Source of the DNA: Jannaschia pohangensis
Lineage (GTDB): Bacteria > Pseudomonadota > Alphaproteobacteria > Rhodobacterales > Rhodobacteraceae
Length of the DNA: 64,000 bases
NCBI RefSeq assembly: GCF_900113875.1
Contig: NZ_FORA01000003.1
Coordinates: 186,001-250,000, forward strand
Direction of reading: 5' to 3'
The notes under the pieces: model-generated
What the model saw: only the letters and a program-made list of their open reading frames with translations
Databases searched by the model: none
What the model was told of the DNA's origin: nothing
Translations under genes and position numbers: made by a program
In this document: one piece after another, positions 43,365 to 53,245 of the stretch
Layout: each line of letters starts with the position of its first letter
Numbering within the stretch: the first letter of the stretch is position 1

Positions 43365-45563
43365 ATGGGGCCCATGACCCGCTTTCATCCCCCCGGTGCC
43401 CCCGTCGCGGTGCTCACGACGCAGCCGCTTGATCGGGCGCTCGACTATCGCGCGCCGACCGGCGGGGTCGAAGATGGCGCCTTCGTCGAGGTGCCGCTTG
43501 GGCCCCGCAAGGTTCTGGGCGTGGTCTGGGGCGAGGCGGCGGGCGATTGGCCGGTCGAGAAACTGCGGCCCATCCTGCGCGTCCTCGAGGTGCCCGCCAT
43601 GGGTTCGCCGTTCCGCGATTTCATCGAACGCGCCGCAGCCTATACGCTGACGCCCCTGCCCGCGATGCTGCGCCTCGGTCTGCGCGCGCCCGGTCTGGGC
43701 GAGGTGCCGGGCAAGCGGCGGGTCTACGGCCTGGGCACCGGCACACCCGACCGTGCGACCCCGGCGCGCCAGAAAGTCATCGACGCGCTGCGGGACCGAC
43801 CAACCGACCTGTTTGCATTGTCGGAACTGGCCGATCTGGCCGGGGTGTCGACCAGCGTGGTCAAGGGGCTCTGCGCCTCGGGCGCGGTGCTGGAACAGGC
43901 GATGCCGCGCGACGCCGACTTCCCGCCGCTCGATCCCGCCCGCGCGGGCAAGCCCCTTGCCCCCGACCAGGCCGAGGCCGCCGATGCACTGCGGGCCGAA
44001 ATCGCGACCGGCGACTATGGCACAACGCTCCTGCGCGGCGTCACCGGGTCGGGCAAGACCGAGGTCTATCTGGAGGCCGTCGCCGAATGCATGGCGCGGG
44101 GGCGGCAGGCTTTGGTCCTGTTGCCGGAAATCGCGCTGACGGCTGAATTCCTGACCCGGGTGCAGGCGCGGTTCGGGGCGCGGCCCGCCGAATGGCACTC
44201 GGGCGTCACCCAGGCCGAACGCCGCCGGACCTGGGCCAAGACCGCCGAGGGTCAGGCACGCCTGATCGTCGGCGCGCGCTCGGCCCTGTTCCTGCCCTAC
44301 CGCGACCTGGGCCTGATCGTCGTCGACGAGGAACACGACACCTCCTACAAGCAGGAGGACGGCGTCCTTTATTCCGCCCGCGACATGGCGGTTCTGCGGG
44401 CCAGCTGCGAAGGCGCGCAGGTCGTTCTGGCGACCGCCACGCCCAGCCTCGAAAGCTGGGCCAACGCGGAACTGGGCAAATACAAGCGGCTCGACCTGAC
44501 CTCCCGCTTCGGCGAGGCTGTGCTGCCGAAACTGGCGACCATCGACATGCGCGACGAGGCGGTGGCGGGCGGACGTTGGATTTCCCCGACCCTGAAGCGC
44601 GCGGTCGAGGCGCGGATCATCGCGGGCGAGCAGAGCCTGATCTTCCTCAACCGGCGCGGCTATGCCCCGGTGACGCTCTGCCGGGCCTGCGGGCAGCAGG
44701 TCGCCTGCCACCAATGCGACGCGCGGATGGTCGAACACCGCTTCCTCAAACGTTTGATGTGCCACCAATGCGGCGAAACCGCGCCGATGCCCGAGGTCTG
44801 CCCGTCCTGCGGGGTGGAGGGCAAGCTGGCCGCCGTCGGCCCGGGTGTCGAGCGGATGGCCGAAGAGGTCACGGCCCTGTTCCCCGAGGCGCGGGTGGCG
44901 ATCCTGTCGTCGGACCTGTTCGGGTCGGCCCGCGCGCTCAAGGCCAAGGTCGAGGAGATCGCCTCGGGCGGGGCGGACATCATCGTCGGCACCCAATTGG
45001 TCGCCAAGGGCCACAACTTCCCCAAGCTCACCCTCGTGGGCGTGATCGACGCGGATCTGGGATTGCAGGGCTCGGACCTGCGCGCCGCCGAACGCACGTT
45101 TCAGCTGATGCGACAGGTCTCGGGCCGGGCCGGACGCGCCGACAAACCCGGTCAGGCCCTGCTCCAGACCTATCAACCCGACCATCCCGTGATCCGCGCG
45201 ATCCTGACTGGGGACGAGGAGGCGTTCCTGCGCGAAGAGGCGGCGCAGCGTCGCGCCGCCGGGGTGCCGCCCTATGGCCGCATGGCGGGAATCGTTATTT
45301 CCGACCCGGATGCTGGCGTCGCCTTCGACGTGGGCAATGCTCTGGCCCGCAATACCGCCGGACTGGATGAAATCGGGGCCGAGGTCTATGGCCCCGCCCC
45401 CGCCCCCATTGCGCGCATCCGGGGGCGTCACCGCGTGCGCCTTCTGGTCAAGGCCCCGCGCCAAGCCCCGATTCAGCCCGCATTGGCCGCCTGGGTCGCG
45501 GGCATCGACCTGCCGCGCAGCACGCGGCTGAGCATCGACATCGACCCCCAGAGCTTCCTGTGA
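43365..45563 (+). CDS. priA: Primosomal protein N' (replication restart helicase)
   Basis: A 732-residue PriA. The N-terminal 3'-DNA-binding domain is followed by the helicase core with GVTGSGKTEVY (Walker A) and VVDEEHDTSYKQ (Walker B), then eight Cys residues in CxxC pairs (CRACGQQVACHQC, CHQC, CPSC) that bind zinc, then the C-terminal helicase lobe with QLVAKGHNFPKL and QVSGRAGR. It reloads the replisome at stalled forks. ATG 43365 is chosen (AGGGG upstream); ATG 43374 is possible. Confidence 0.95.
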   Translation: MGPMTRFHPPGAPVAVLTTQPLDRALDYRAPTGGVEDGAFVEVPLGPRKVLGVVWGEAAGDWPVEKLRPILRVLEVPAMGSPFRDFIERAAAYTLTPLPAMLRLGLRAPGLGEVPGKRRVYGLGTGTPDRATPARQKVIDALRDRPTDLFALSELADLAGVSTSVVKGLCASGAVLEQAMPRDADFPPLDPARAGKPLAPDQAEAADALRAEIATGDYGTTLLRGVTGSGKTEVYLEAVAECMARGRQALVLLPEIALTAEFLTRVQARFGARPAEWHSGVTQAERRRTWAKTAEGQARLIVGARSALFLPYRDLGLIVVDEEHDTSYKQEDGVLYSARDMAVLRASCEGAQVVLATATPSLESWANAELGKYKRLDLTSRFGEAVLPKLATIDMRDEAVAGGRWISPTLKRAVEARIIAGEQSLIFLNRRGYAPVTLCRACGQQVACHQCDARMVEHRFLKRLMCHQCGETAPMPEVCPSCGVEGKLAAVGPGVERMAEEVTALFPEARVAILSSDLFGSARALKAKVEEIASGGADIIVGTQLVAKGHNFPKLTLVGVIDADLGLQGSDLRAAERTFQLMRQVSGRAGRADKPGQALLQTYQPDHPVIRAILTGDEEAFLREEAAQRRAAGVPPYGRMAGIVISDPDAGVAFDVGNALARNTAGLDEIGAEVYGPAPAPIARIRGRHRVRLLVKAPRQAPIQPALAAWVAGIDLPRSTRLSIDIDPQSFL

Positions 45564-45631
45564 CGTCGCACGCGATTGATGTGCCCTGCCGTGCCCGCTA
45601 GAACGGCGCGAACCCGAAGGGAAAGACAGAC

Positions 45632-46714
45632 ATGCAGGCCGCGCCGAAACCCCAGCCGGGGATCATGGAGATCGCGCTCTATCAGGGCGGGGCGTCCAGG
45701 GTCGCGGGCGTGGATGACATCCTCAAGCTCAGCTCGAACGAGAACCCCCACGGCGCGCCGCAATCGGCGCAGGAGGCCGCGCGGGAGGCCGCCGGGGCCA
45801 TGCATCTCTATCCGAACACCGACCACGCGGGCCTGCGCGCCGCCATCGGCGAGGTCCACGGCCTGGACCCCGAGCGGATCATCTGCGGCGTGGGATCGGA
45901 CGAGATCATCCACCTTCTGTGTCAGGCCTATGCCGGGCCTGGGGACGAGGTGCTGCACCCTGAATACGGTTTCCTGATGTATGCCATCAGCGCGCGCGGT
46001 GCCGGCGCCACCCCCGTCGTCGCGCCCGAACGGGACCGCACCGTTGATGTCGACGCCCTGCTGCGGGCCGCAACCGACCGGACGCGGCTGGTGTTCCTGG
46101 CCAACCCCGCCAACCCGACCGGCACGATGATCGGCGGGCAGGATGTCGTGCGGCTGGCCGACGGGTTGCCCGACGGCTGTCTTCTGGTGCTGGACGGGGC
46201 CTATGCCGAATACGTGGCCGATTTCGACGGCGGACTGGGTTTAGCCCAGGCGCGCGAGAATGTCTTCGTCACGCGCACCTTCTCCAAGATGTACGGTCTG
46301 GGCGGGATGCGTGTCGGTTGGGGATACGGTGCGCAATCGGTGATCGACGTGCTGAACCGCCTGCGCGGGCCGTTCAACCTGTCGAATGTGGCGCTGGCAG
46401 CCGCCGAAGCCGCGATGCGCGACCGTGATTTCGCCGCCGCCTGCCTCGCCGACAACACCGCGCAGCGCGCCCGCCTGCTGGCCGGTCTGGCGGATCTGGG
46501 CCTTGCCGCCGACCCGTCCGAGGCGAATTTCGTGCTGGCCCGCTTTGCCGACGCGACCGAGGCTGCGGACTGCGACGCCTTCCTGAAATCGCGCGGCATC
46601 ATCGTGCGGCACCCCGTCGGCTATGGCTTGCCCGATTGCCTGCGCATGACCGTCGGCACCGCAACCGGGGTGGACCGCCTGCTGGAGGGGTTGGCCGCAT
46701 GGCGGGACCGGTGA
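45632..46714 (+). CDS. hisC: Histidinol-phosphate aminotransferase
   Basis: A 360-residue class II aminotransferase. The PLP lysine is Lys219 in [27 protein letters not shown] at the N-terminus and NPANPTGT in the cofactor site are characteristic. With tyrA directly downstream it may serve both histidine and aromatic amino acid synthesis. The 3' end overlaps tyrA by 16 bases. Confidence 0.93.
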   Translation: MQAAPKPQPGIMEIALYQGGASRVAGVDDILKLSSNENPHGAPQSAQEAAREAAGAMHLYPNTDHAGLRAAIGEVHGLDPERIICGVGSDEIIHLLCQAYAGPGDEVLHPEYGFLMYAISARGAGATPVVAPERDRTVDVDALLRAATDRTRLVFLANPANPTGTMIGGQDVVRLADGLPDGCLLVLDGAYAEYVADFDGGLGLAQARENVFVTRTFSKMYGLGGMRVGWGYGAQSVIDVLNRLRGPFNLSNVALAAAEAAMRDRDFAAACLADNTAQRARLLAGLADLGLAADPSEANFVLARFADATEAADCDAFLKSRGIIVRHPVGYGLPDCLRMTVGTATGVDRLLEGLAAWRDR

Positions 46715-47619
46715 TCTTCGAGCGCATCGCCCTGATCGGCCTGGGCCTCATCGCAGGCTCCATGGGCCTGCGCATTCAGCAGGACGGTCTGGCCCGCGAG
46801 GTCGTGGGAACTTCCCGCTCGGCCCCCACCCGCGAGGCAGCCGAGGCGCTTGGCCTCTGCCATCGGATCACCGCCACCGCCGCCGAGGCCGTCAGGGACG
46901 CCGATCTGGTCGTGCTCTGCGTGCCCATCGGCGCCATGGAGGCCGTCGCCCGCGAAATCGCCCCGCACCTGAAACCCGGTGCCGTGGTCAGCGATGTCGG
47001 CTCGGTCAAGCGCGCCGTGATCGAGGCCGTCCAGCCGCATCTGCCCGAGGGCACCCATTTCGTGCCCGCACACCCCCTTGCCGGGACCGAACACTCCGGC
47101 CCGCACGCGGGCTTTCCGGAACTCTTCGAGAATCGTTGGTGCCTTCTGACCCCGGTGACGACCGATGCCGATGCCATCGACCGGGTGACCCGCCTGTGGC
47201 AGGCGCTCGGCTCGAACGTCGAGGCGATGGACCCCGATCACCATGACCGCGTTCTGGCCGTGACAAGCCATGCGCCCCACCTCATCGCCTATACGATGGT
47301 CGGCGTGGCCGACGACCTGCGGCGGGTGACCGACAGCGAGGTCATCAAGTATTCCGCTGCCGGTTTCCGCGATTTCACCCGCATCGCGGCCTCTGACCCG
47401 GTGATGTGGCGGGATGTGTTCCTGAACAACCGCGAGGCGACGCTGGAAATCCTGGGGCGCTTCACCGAAGAATTGTTCGCGTTGCAACGCGCTATCCGCA
47501 CGGGAGACGGCGAGATGCTGCACGATTACTTCACCCGCACCCGCGCGATCCGGCGCGGCATCATCGAGGCGGGGCAGGACACCGCCGCCCCGGATTTCGG
47601 TCGGGGGAAGCCGCGATGA
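46699..47619 (+). CDS. Prephenate/arogenate dehydrogenase family protein
   Basis: A 306-residue TyrA enzyme with NAD loop [10 protein letters not shown], the SDVGSVK and [11 protein letters not shown] catalytic-site motifs, and a C-terminal helical dimer domain. It oxidatively decarboxylates prephenate or arogenate in tyrosine synthesis. The ATG at 46699 lies inside hisC, giving coupled translation. The stop overlaps the next gene by four bases. Confidence 0.93.
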   Translation: MAGPVIFERIALIGLGLIAGSMGLRIQQDGLAREVVGTSRSAPTREAAEALGLCHRITATAAEAVRDADLVVLCVPIGAMEAVAREIAPHLKPGAVVSDVGSVKRAVIEAVQPHLPEGTHFVPAHPLAGTEHSGPHAGFPELFENRWCLLTPVTTDADAIDRVTRLWQALGSNVEAMDPDHHDRVLAVTSHAPHLIAYTMVGVADDLRRVTDSEVIKYSAAGFRDFTRIAASDPVMWRDVFLNNREATLEILGRFTEELFALQRAIRTGDGEMLHDYFTRTRAIRRGIIEAGQDTAAPDFGRGKPR

Positions 47620-48473
47620 TGCGCGCGCTCGCTCTTTTGCTGGCCGCCTGCCTTGCCGGTCCGGTCGCCGCCGACATCCGGCCCATGCCGCGTCCGACAC
47701 CTGATATCGTCATCATGTCGTCGCGCGGCACCACGGAACTGCCCGACAGCACCACGCCCGACGCCTCGGTGCGCCCGGTCGTGCGCCGCACCGAGGCAGA
47801 CCGGCAAGCCCTGCGCGTCGCCGCAGCGCTTCGCGCGCCCGAGCCCGTGATCGACGCCCTGGGTTTCGTGCGCCTGTCGGACCGACCCCTGTCGCGCCCC
47901 GCCGACCTGATCACCGTGGCCGCCGGGCGTCCGCGCCCCGACCGGGGCGGTGGCGGCGGTCTGTGCGGGCGGTCGTCGATTCAGGGCGCTTCGATCCCGA
48001 CCGTCACCGGAGCCGGGGCCTGCGGCATCCCGGACCCCGTTCGCATCACCCGCGTCTCGGGCGTGGACCTGATCCAGCCCGCGCGGATGGATTGCGGCAC
48101 CGCGCAGGCGCTCGATGACTGGGTCCGCACCGGCCTTCTGCCCACGGTCGGCAACACCGGCGGCGGCGCGGTCGCGCTGCGGGTCGCGGCGGGCTATGCC
48201 TGCCGGGGGCGCAACAACCAGTCGGGCGCCAAGCTCAGCGAGCACGCAAAGGGCCGCGCCATCGACATCAGCGCGATCCAGCTGGCCAACGGCAGCCGGA
48301 TCACCGTGCTGACCGACTGGGGACAAGGCCGCAACGGTCAGATCCTGCGCGCCCTCTGGCAAGCGGCCTGCGGCCCGTTCGGCACAGTTCTGGGGCCCGA
48401 AAGCGACCGCTATCACCGCGACCATTTCCACTTCGACACGGCCCGCTATCGCTCGGGCAGCTACTGTCGCTAG
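47616..48473 (+). CDS. Exported extensin-like C-terminal domain protein
   Basis: A 285-residue protein with signal peptide [19 protein letters not shown] and an extensin-like_C domain (about 110-285). The domain is recognised by MDCGTAQALDDWV, LSEHAKGRAIDISAI and YHRDHFHFD, a metal-binding pattern like that of D,D-peptidases of the LAS group. It is likely a periplasmic cell-wall enzyme. The start overlaps tyrA (ATGA); the last four bases overlap the convergent OmpA-like gene. Confidence 0.88.
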   Translation: MMRALALLLAACLAGPVAADIRPMPRPTPDIVIMSSRGTTELPDSTTPDASVRPVVRRTEADRQALRVAAALRAPEPVIDALGFVRLSDRPLSRPADLITVAAGRPRPDRGGGGGLCGRSSIQGASIPTVTGAGACGIPDPVRITRVSGVDLIQPARMDCGTAQALDDWVRTGLLPTVGNTGGGAVALRVAAGYACRGRNNQSGAKLSEHAKGRAIDISAIQLANGSRITVLTDWGQGRNGQILRALWQAACGPFGTVLGPESDRYHRDHFHFDTARYRSGSYCR

Positions 48474-50374
48474 CGCTCGGTCAGCTTGAGTTCGATCCGG
48501 CGGTTGCGTTGCCGCGCCTCGGGCGTCGAGGCCGGATCGACGGGGCGGAATTCGCCAAAGCCCGTCGCGGCCAGACGGCGCGGCGGCACGCCAAGCTCCT
48601 CGATCATGTAGAGCACGACCGACAGCGCGCGCGCCTGGCTCAGCTCCCAGTTGCTGCGATAGCGGCCCTGCCCGCTCAGCGGCAGATCGTCGGTATGTCC
48701 GTCGACCCGAAGGATCCAGTCGAGGTCTGACGGGATCTCGTCAGCCACTTCCAGGATCAGACGGGCCACCTGCGCGATCTGTCTGCGCCCTTCAGGTTGC
48801 AGCGTGACGTCGCCCGCCGCGAACAGAACCTCGGACGAGAAGACGAAGCGGTCGCCCACGATCTCGACCCCCTCCCGATCGCCCAGGACATCCCGCAACT
48901 CACCGAAGAACGCCGATTGGAAACGCTCCAGCCGACGACGCTCGGCCTCTTCCAGATCGGCGCGGGCCCGCTGTTCGGAAGCGACCTGCGCCAAGGCGGC
49001 GTTCAGGCGGTTGCCAAGGGAATCGAGTTGCACCCGCGCCTCGGAGTCGCGATCGGCGGCGGCGTCCAGAAGGTTCTGCAACCCCGACAGCTGGCTGCGC
49101 AATTCGGCGACCTGCTGGTTGAGCACGGCGGCCTCGCGCTGCGCGACAAGGCGGCTCTCCTCGACCTGCGCCAGTTCGACCCGGGCCTGATCGAGCAGGA
49201 TGCTGCGCTGCTGCGCCTCGGTCAGCGCGGTGGAGCCGATGTTCTCGGCGGCGACCTTGGCGGCCAGGGCGGCGGCAAGCTGGTCGCGCAACTCGGTCTC
49301 GGTCCGGGCGCGGTCTTCGAGGGCGGCTAGCGCCTCCGACAACTGCTGCTCCGGGCTGCCTTCGGCGTTCAGATTGGTCAGCGCCGCCGCCAGTCGGGCG
49401 TTCAGGTCATCGCGGCTCGCCTCGGTCGCGGCCAGAAGGGTGAGCGTCTCTTCGGCCTCGCGGCGCTGCTCTTCCAGGGCCAGGGTCATCGCGGTCAGTT
49501 CGGCGTCCGAATTGGCCAGCCGTTCGCGCAGGGCCTCGGCGGCGGCGGCATCGGCCAGACGGCGCGACTCCTCTTCGCTCAAGGTTGTCTCCGCCTCGGC
49601 CAGACGGGTGCGCAATGCCTCGGCGGCGGCGAGTTCGGCAAGACGCGCGGCCTCGGCGGCATCAAGGTTGTTCTGGAGGTCCGCCACCTGATCCTCCAGC
49701 GTGGCCGCCTGCGCCTGTTGCCCTTCGAGCGCGGCAAGGGTCTGGGCCAGCGTCGCCTCGCGGGTGCGGGCCTCGGCGCGCAAGTCGGCCATCAGGGCCT
49801 CGACCGCATCGCGCTGTGCTGCCGCAAGACGCGCGGCCTCGGCCTGGGCATCGACCTCGTCGCGCGCGGTGGCGAGCGCCAGTTGCAGCGCCTCGCGCTC
49901 GTCGATGACGCGGGTCAGTTCGCCCGCCGTGGTTTCAAGCTGCGCGGCCAGCGCGCTGCGCTCCCCCTCGGTCGTCTCGAGCGAGGCGCTCAGCCGGTCG
50001 CGGGTGGCGATCAGGCTGGCGACCTGTTCCTCGAAACTGGCGACACGGCTGGTCAACTCGTCGCGCTGCGCGTTCAGCGTGGCGATCAGCACGGCCTGGG
50101 CGTCCCGCTCCGACCCGAGCGTCGCGACCTCGCTTTCCAGAGCCGACGCCCGCGCCGTCTCGAGGCCGAGCGCATCGGCCAGCGACGCGACTTCCTGACC
50201 CAGGGCGTCCAGTTCCAGCCCCTGGTCCGAAATCGTCTCAGAGAGGACGAATTGCACGATCATGAAGATCGACAGCACGAACATCAGCACCAGTAAAAGC
50301 GCCGTCATCGCATCGACGAAACCGGGCCAGACGTTCGCGGTGAACCGCTGCCCGCTGCGGCGGACGAAGGCCAT
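48470..50374 (-). CDS. MotB/OmpA-like protein with a long coiled coil
   Basis: A 634-residue inner-membrane-anchored protein. One membrane span (about 20-46, FVDAMTALLLVLMF) carries Asp21, placed like the proton-carrying Asp of MotB. An alanine/glutamate-rich coiled coil covers about 50-500. A C-terminal OmpA-like peptidoglycan-binding domain (about 505-634) has VDGHTDDLPLSG and RQRNRRIEL. It starts one base after the ExbB-like gene stop, so the two form a proton-driven pair of unknown task, probably in the envelope. Confidence 0.88.
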   Translation of the reverse strand: MAFVRRSGQRFTANVWPGFVDAMTALLLVLMFVLSIFMIVQFVLSETISDQGLELDALGQEVASLADALGLETARASALESEVATLGSERDAQAVLIATLNAQRDELTSRVASFEEQVASLIATRDRLSASLETTEGERSALAAQLETTAGELTRVIDEREALQLALATARDEVDAQAEAARLAAAQRDAVEALMADLRAEARTREATLAQTLAALEGQQAQAATLEDQVADLQNNLDAAEAARLAELAAAEALRTRLAEAETTLSEEESRRLADAAAAEALRERLANSDAELTAMTLALEEQRREAEETLTLLAATEASRDDLNARLAAALTNLNAEGSPEQQLSEALAALEDRARTETELRDQLAAALAAKVAAENIGSTALTEAQQRSILLDQARVELAQVEESRLVAQREAAVLNQQVAELRSQLSGLQNLLDAAADRDSEARVQLDSLGNRLNAALAQVASEQRARADLEEAERRRLERFQSAFFGELRDVLGDREGVEIVGDRFVFSSEVLFAAGDVTLQPEGRRQIAQVARLILEVADEIPSDLDWILRVDGHTDDLPLSGQGRYRSNWELSQARALSVVLYMIEELGVPPRRLAATGFGEFRPVDPASTPEARQRNRRIELKLTER

Positions 50375-50375
50375 C

Positions 50376-51590
50376 TCAGCCGTCCCCTTCGTCGGTCTGT
50401 CCCTGCGAGGCCTGAACCTGACGCGTCAGGTGGCGCAGGGTGCGGGTCAGCGCGCCGATGTCGCCGCGCAGATCGTCGATGGAGCTTTGGCGTCCCTGCT
50501 GCATCTCTTCGAACACCTTCAGAAGCTGCACGTCGATGGACCGCAGGCGCATACGGCTTTCGGCATCCAGACCGTCGCCGCCCATGCCGCCCGACCCCAT
50601 CGTCCCGCTGAGCACTTCGATGATCTGTTCCTGCCCCGTGGCGATCCGGTCGAGGGCCTGCGTCGTCGCGCCGCCGGATTCCATGTTCATGGCCATCGCG
50701 GCCACGGCGTCGCCAAGGGCACCCATCTTGGTGTCGGCGGCCAGACGCCCGGATTCCGCCTTCTGGAACATCTCCTGCAGGCTCTCCATCTGGTAGTTCA
50801 TGTGGTCGAGGACCGCGGCCAGCGAATACTGGTCGATGGTCTCTTCGCCACCGTCGCCCACCAGACCCACGCGGGTGATCGAGGACAGCCAATCCTCCAT
50901 CTCGCGGTAGAAGCGGTTCTGGCCATGGCCCGCGAACAGCTCCAGAAGGCCCACGACAAGCGACCCGGCCAGACCCAGAAGCGAGGAGGCGAAGGCCGTG
51001 CCCATGCCGGCCAATTGCTCTTCCAGACCGCCGATCAGGCGCGAGAAGACGGCCACGCCGCCCTCGCCGTTTTCGGGGTTCAGGTTGCGGATGGTATCGA
51101 CCACCGCCGGAACCGTCGTCGCAAGGCCCCAGAACGTCCCCAGAAGGCCCAGGAAAATCAACGTGTTGACGATATAGCGCGTGATGTCCCGCGCCTCCTC
51201 CATCCGCGCGCCCACGGAATCGAGGATCGAGCGGGAGGAGGTCGATGAAATCTGGCTCTTGGCCGACCGCTGCCGCAGCATGGAGGCCAGCGGCGCCAAG
51301 AGGCCGGGCGGGCGCGTCAGGTCATGGCCGTCGCGGCTTTCGGCGAAGCCTTCGATCCAGCTGACCGAGGAGAAAAGCTGAAAGACCTGCGCGAAACAGG
51401 CCATCACGCCCAGAACGAAGACCAGGATGATCGTACCGTTCAGCCACGGATTGGCCGAAAAGATCGGGGCCACGGTCGGATAGGCCAGGAAGGTCGCCCC
51501 GCCCACAGCCACGAGAACCGCCATCATGTAGACGATCTGACGGATTGGTTGCGAAAACTGCGTTTCCGTCTGTAGCGGTGCGCGTGCCAT
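50376..51590 (-). CDS. MotA/TolQ/ExbB-like proton channel protein
   Basis: A 404-residue membrane protein with spans near 20-40, 52-72, 140-160 and 205-230. The segment FLGLLGTFWGLATTV and the GMGTAFASSLLGLAGSLVVG block are the ExbB/MotA core that forms the ion channel. A soluble C-terminal helical tail (about 240-404) is longer than in ExbB. AAGGG precedes the ATG. It is cotranscribed with the MotB/OmpA-like gene and conserved as a pair in alphaproteobacteria as far as I know. Confidence 0.88.
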   Translation of the reverse strand: MARAPLQTETQFSQPIRQIVYMMAVLVAVGGATFLAYPTVAPIFSANPWLNGTIILVFVLGVMACFAQVFQLFSSVSWIEGFAESRDGHDLTRPPGLLAPLASMLRQRSAKSQISSTSSRSILDSVGARMEEARDITRYIVNTLIFLGLLGTFWGLATTVPAVVDTIRNLNPENGEGGVAVFSRLIGGLEEQLAGMGTAFASSLLGLAGSLVVGLLELFAGHGQNRFYREMEDWLSSITRVGLVGDGGEETIDQYSLAAVLDHMNYQMESLQEMFQKAESGRLAADTKMGALGDAVAAMAMNMESGGATTQALDRIATGQEQIIEVLSGTMGSGGMGGDGLDAESRMRLRSIDVQLLKVFEEMQQGRQSSIDDLRGDIGALTRTLRHLTRQVQASQGQTDEGDG

Positions 51591-51675
51591 CTGCCCTTGA
51601 CCCCTTTCGGGTCTTTTTGTTCTGCCTGCGGCGGACTCTAGACGTGGCCCGCCCCCCGAAACAAGCGGTGCCGCA

Positions 51676-52224
51676 TCACGATGTGCCCTCCGCCATGATC
51701 TGTTGCACGCGGGCGACCAAATAGGACATGTCGGGGTCTTCGATGTCGATCTGGCGCAGGCCCGCCACGGTATTCGTCAGATATTCGTGGTTCGGCCCCC
51801 GCCCGCCATGGGCCCGCGCGATGATCGCCGCCTGCGCGTCCAGCGACAGGTCGGGCACATACTGCACGTGGTTGGTGTTGATGACATAGGCCAGCACCTC
51901 GATCGGCTTGCCCGCGTCGCAGGCCACCGTCACCGATTGCTCTTCGTAGGCCGAAGAGATCAGCTCCCGCGCGCGCAGTTCGGCCAGGGCCGCGACCGGG
52001 TCGGCGGCGCGCATGGCGACCCCGGTGCAGGTTGCGCCCGGATGCGGCTCAAGCGCCAGGACAAGCCCCGGATCGCTCTCGGAGCCGCGATGGTGGATCG
52101 ACCACATGCAGAACCGGCGGCGAAAACCGGTCAGGGTCGCGCGGCGCGTCTCGGCCACGTCGATCCCCGGGTTCCACAGAAGGGAGCCATAGGCAAAGAC
52201 CCACAAGTCGTCCTGATCCGGCAT
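51676..52224 (-). CDS. Glutathione-specific gamma-glutamylcyclotransferase (ChaC family)
   Basis: A 182-residue ChaC-type enzyme. The signature VFAYGSLLWNPG is at 9-20, and the catalytic Glu lies in the LRARELISSAYEE region. It converts glutathione to 5-oxoproline and Cys-Gly. Start 52224 follows AAAGGAGGCAGCG, a strong ribosome site; the frame extends upstream without similarity. It is divergent from the DUF2125 gene. Confidence 0.92.
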   Translation of the reverse strand: MPDQDDLWVFAYGSLLWNPGIDVAETRRATLTGFRRRFCMWSIHHRGSESDPGLVLALEPHPGATCTGVAMRAADPVAALAELRARELISSAYEEQSVTVACDAGKPIEVLAYVINTNHVQYVPDLSLDAQAAIIARAHGGRGPNHEYLTNTVAGLRQIDIEDPDMSYLVARVQQIMAEGTS

Positions 52225-52291
52225 CGCTGCCTCCTTTCCCCCGTCTGCCGCCCCGGATAGACGGGGGCGACCGAAATCGAAAGGGGTGACG

Positions 52292-53245
52292 ATGGCGCGT
52301 TGGCTGACGATCCTTGTGGCTGTTCTGGCAGCCTTGTGGAGCGGGTACTGGTTCGCCGGGCGCACCGCCGTGACCCGGGGCGCGGATGCCGCCATCGCGG
52401 ACTTGCGCGCCCAGGGCTGGACGCTGACCTATGACGACCTGTCGGTCGGGGGCTTTCCGAACCGGTTCGACACCACCGTCACCGCACCCCGTCTGGTGAC
52501 CCCGGACGGGGCCTTCGGCTGGACCGCGCCCTTCGTTCAGGTCTTTGCCTTGTCCTATCGCCCGAACCAGATCATCGCCGTCGCCCCGCCGCAGATGACC
52601 TTCGATCTGGCGGGCCGCATGGTCGAGGCGACGTCAGAGGATCTGCGCGCCTCGGCCATGATCTCCGTCTCGTCCGAGCCGGAGTTGCAGCGCGCGACGC
52701 TGGTTGCCCAATCCCTGAACGTGGATGACCCGGAGTTCGGCGTCACAGTGGCCGCCGGGCAGATCGCCCTTCGCCAGACCGAGGGGCGGGCCGACACCTA
52801 CGATCTGGCCGCGACCCTGACGACGCTGCGGATGCAGCCCTTTCTGCATGGCCTCCTGGACCCCGACCGCCAGCTGCCGGACACCTTCGAGCTGATCGAA
52901 GTGGATGCGACCGCGACCCTGCCCCCGGATTCGCAACTTGGCGCCCTCGACCTGCGGCAGGCGACGCTCGTCTGGGGCGACATGCGCATCGACCTGAACG
53001 GCGCGATGCAGGTCGGTCCGGACCGCCGCCCCGAAGGTAGGCTGACACTGGACCTGACGGGGTGGGAGACGGCCTTCGACTTCGCGATGCGCCTTGGGCT
53101 GGTGCCTGCCGACCGGGCCCCGCTGATCCGGGCGGGTCTGGCGGGAATGGCCGCTGGCGACGGCAAGGTCAGCGCGGAGCTGCTGTTCGAGAATGGACAG
53201 ATGCGGCTTGGCGCGATCCCCCTTGGCCCCGCGCCGCAGCTATAG
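52292..53245 (+). CDS. DUF2125 family envelope protein
   Basis: A 317-residue protein with an N-terminal signal anchor (ARWLTILVAVLAALWSGYWF) followed by beta-rich sequence (YDDLSVGGFPNRFDTTVTAPRL, a DUF2125 hallmark). AsmA-like lipid-transport folds have been suggested for such proteins; the function is unknown. ATG 52292 is preceded by AAGGGG; a GTG six bases earlier is also open. The last six bases overlap the convergent hypothetical gene. Confidence 0.85.
   Translation: MARWLTILVAVLAALWSGYWFAGRTAVTRGADAAIADLRAQGWTLTYDDLSVGGFPNRFDTTVTAPRLVTPDGAFGWTAPFVQVFALSYRPNQIIAVAPPQMTFDLAGRMVEATSEDLRASAMISVSSEPELQRATLVAQSLNVDDPEFGVTVAAGQIALRQTEGRADTYDLAATLTTLRMQPFLHGLLDPDRQLPDTFELIEVDATATLPPDSQLGALDLRQATLVWGDMRIDLNGAMQVGPDRRPEGRLTLDLTGWETAFDFAMRLGLVPADRAPLIRAGLAGMAAGDGKVSAELLFENGQMRLGAIPLGPAPQL

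Noticed and set aside
48470-51590. Zorya-type (ZorAB) anti-phage system
   Set aside because: The channel plus long coiled-coil OmpA partner is superficially similar, but no ZorC/D/E-like gene is nearby and the pair sits among housekeeping genes.
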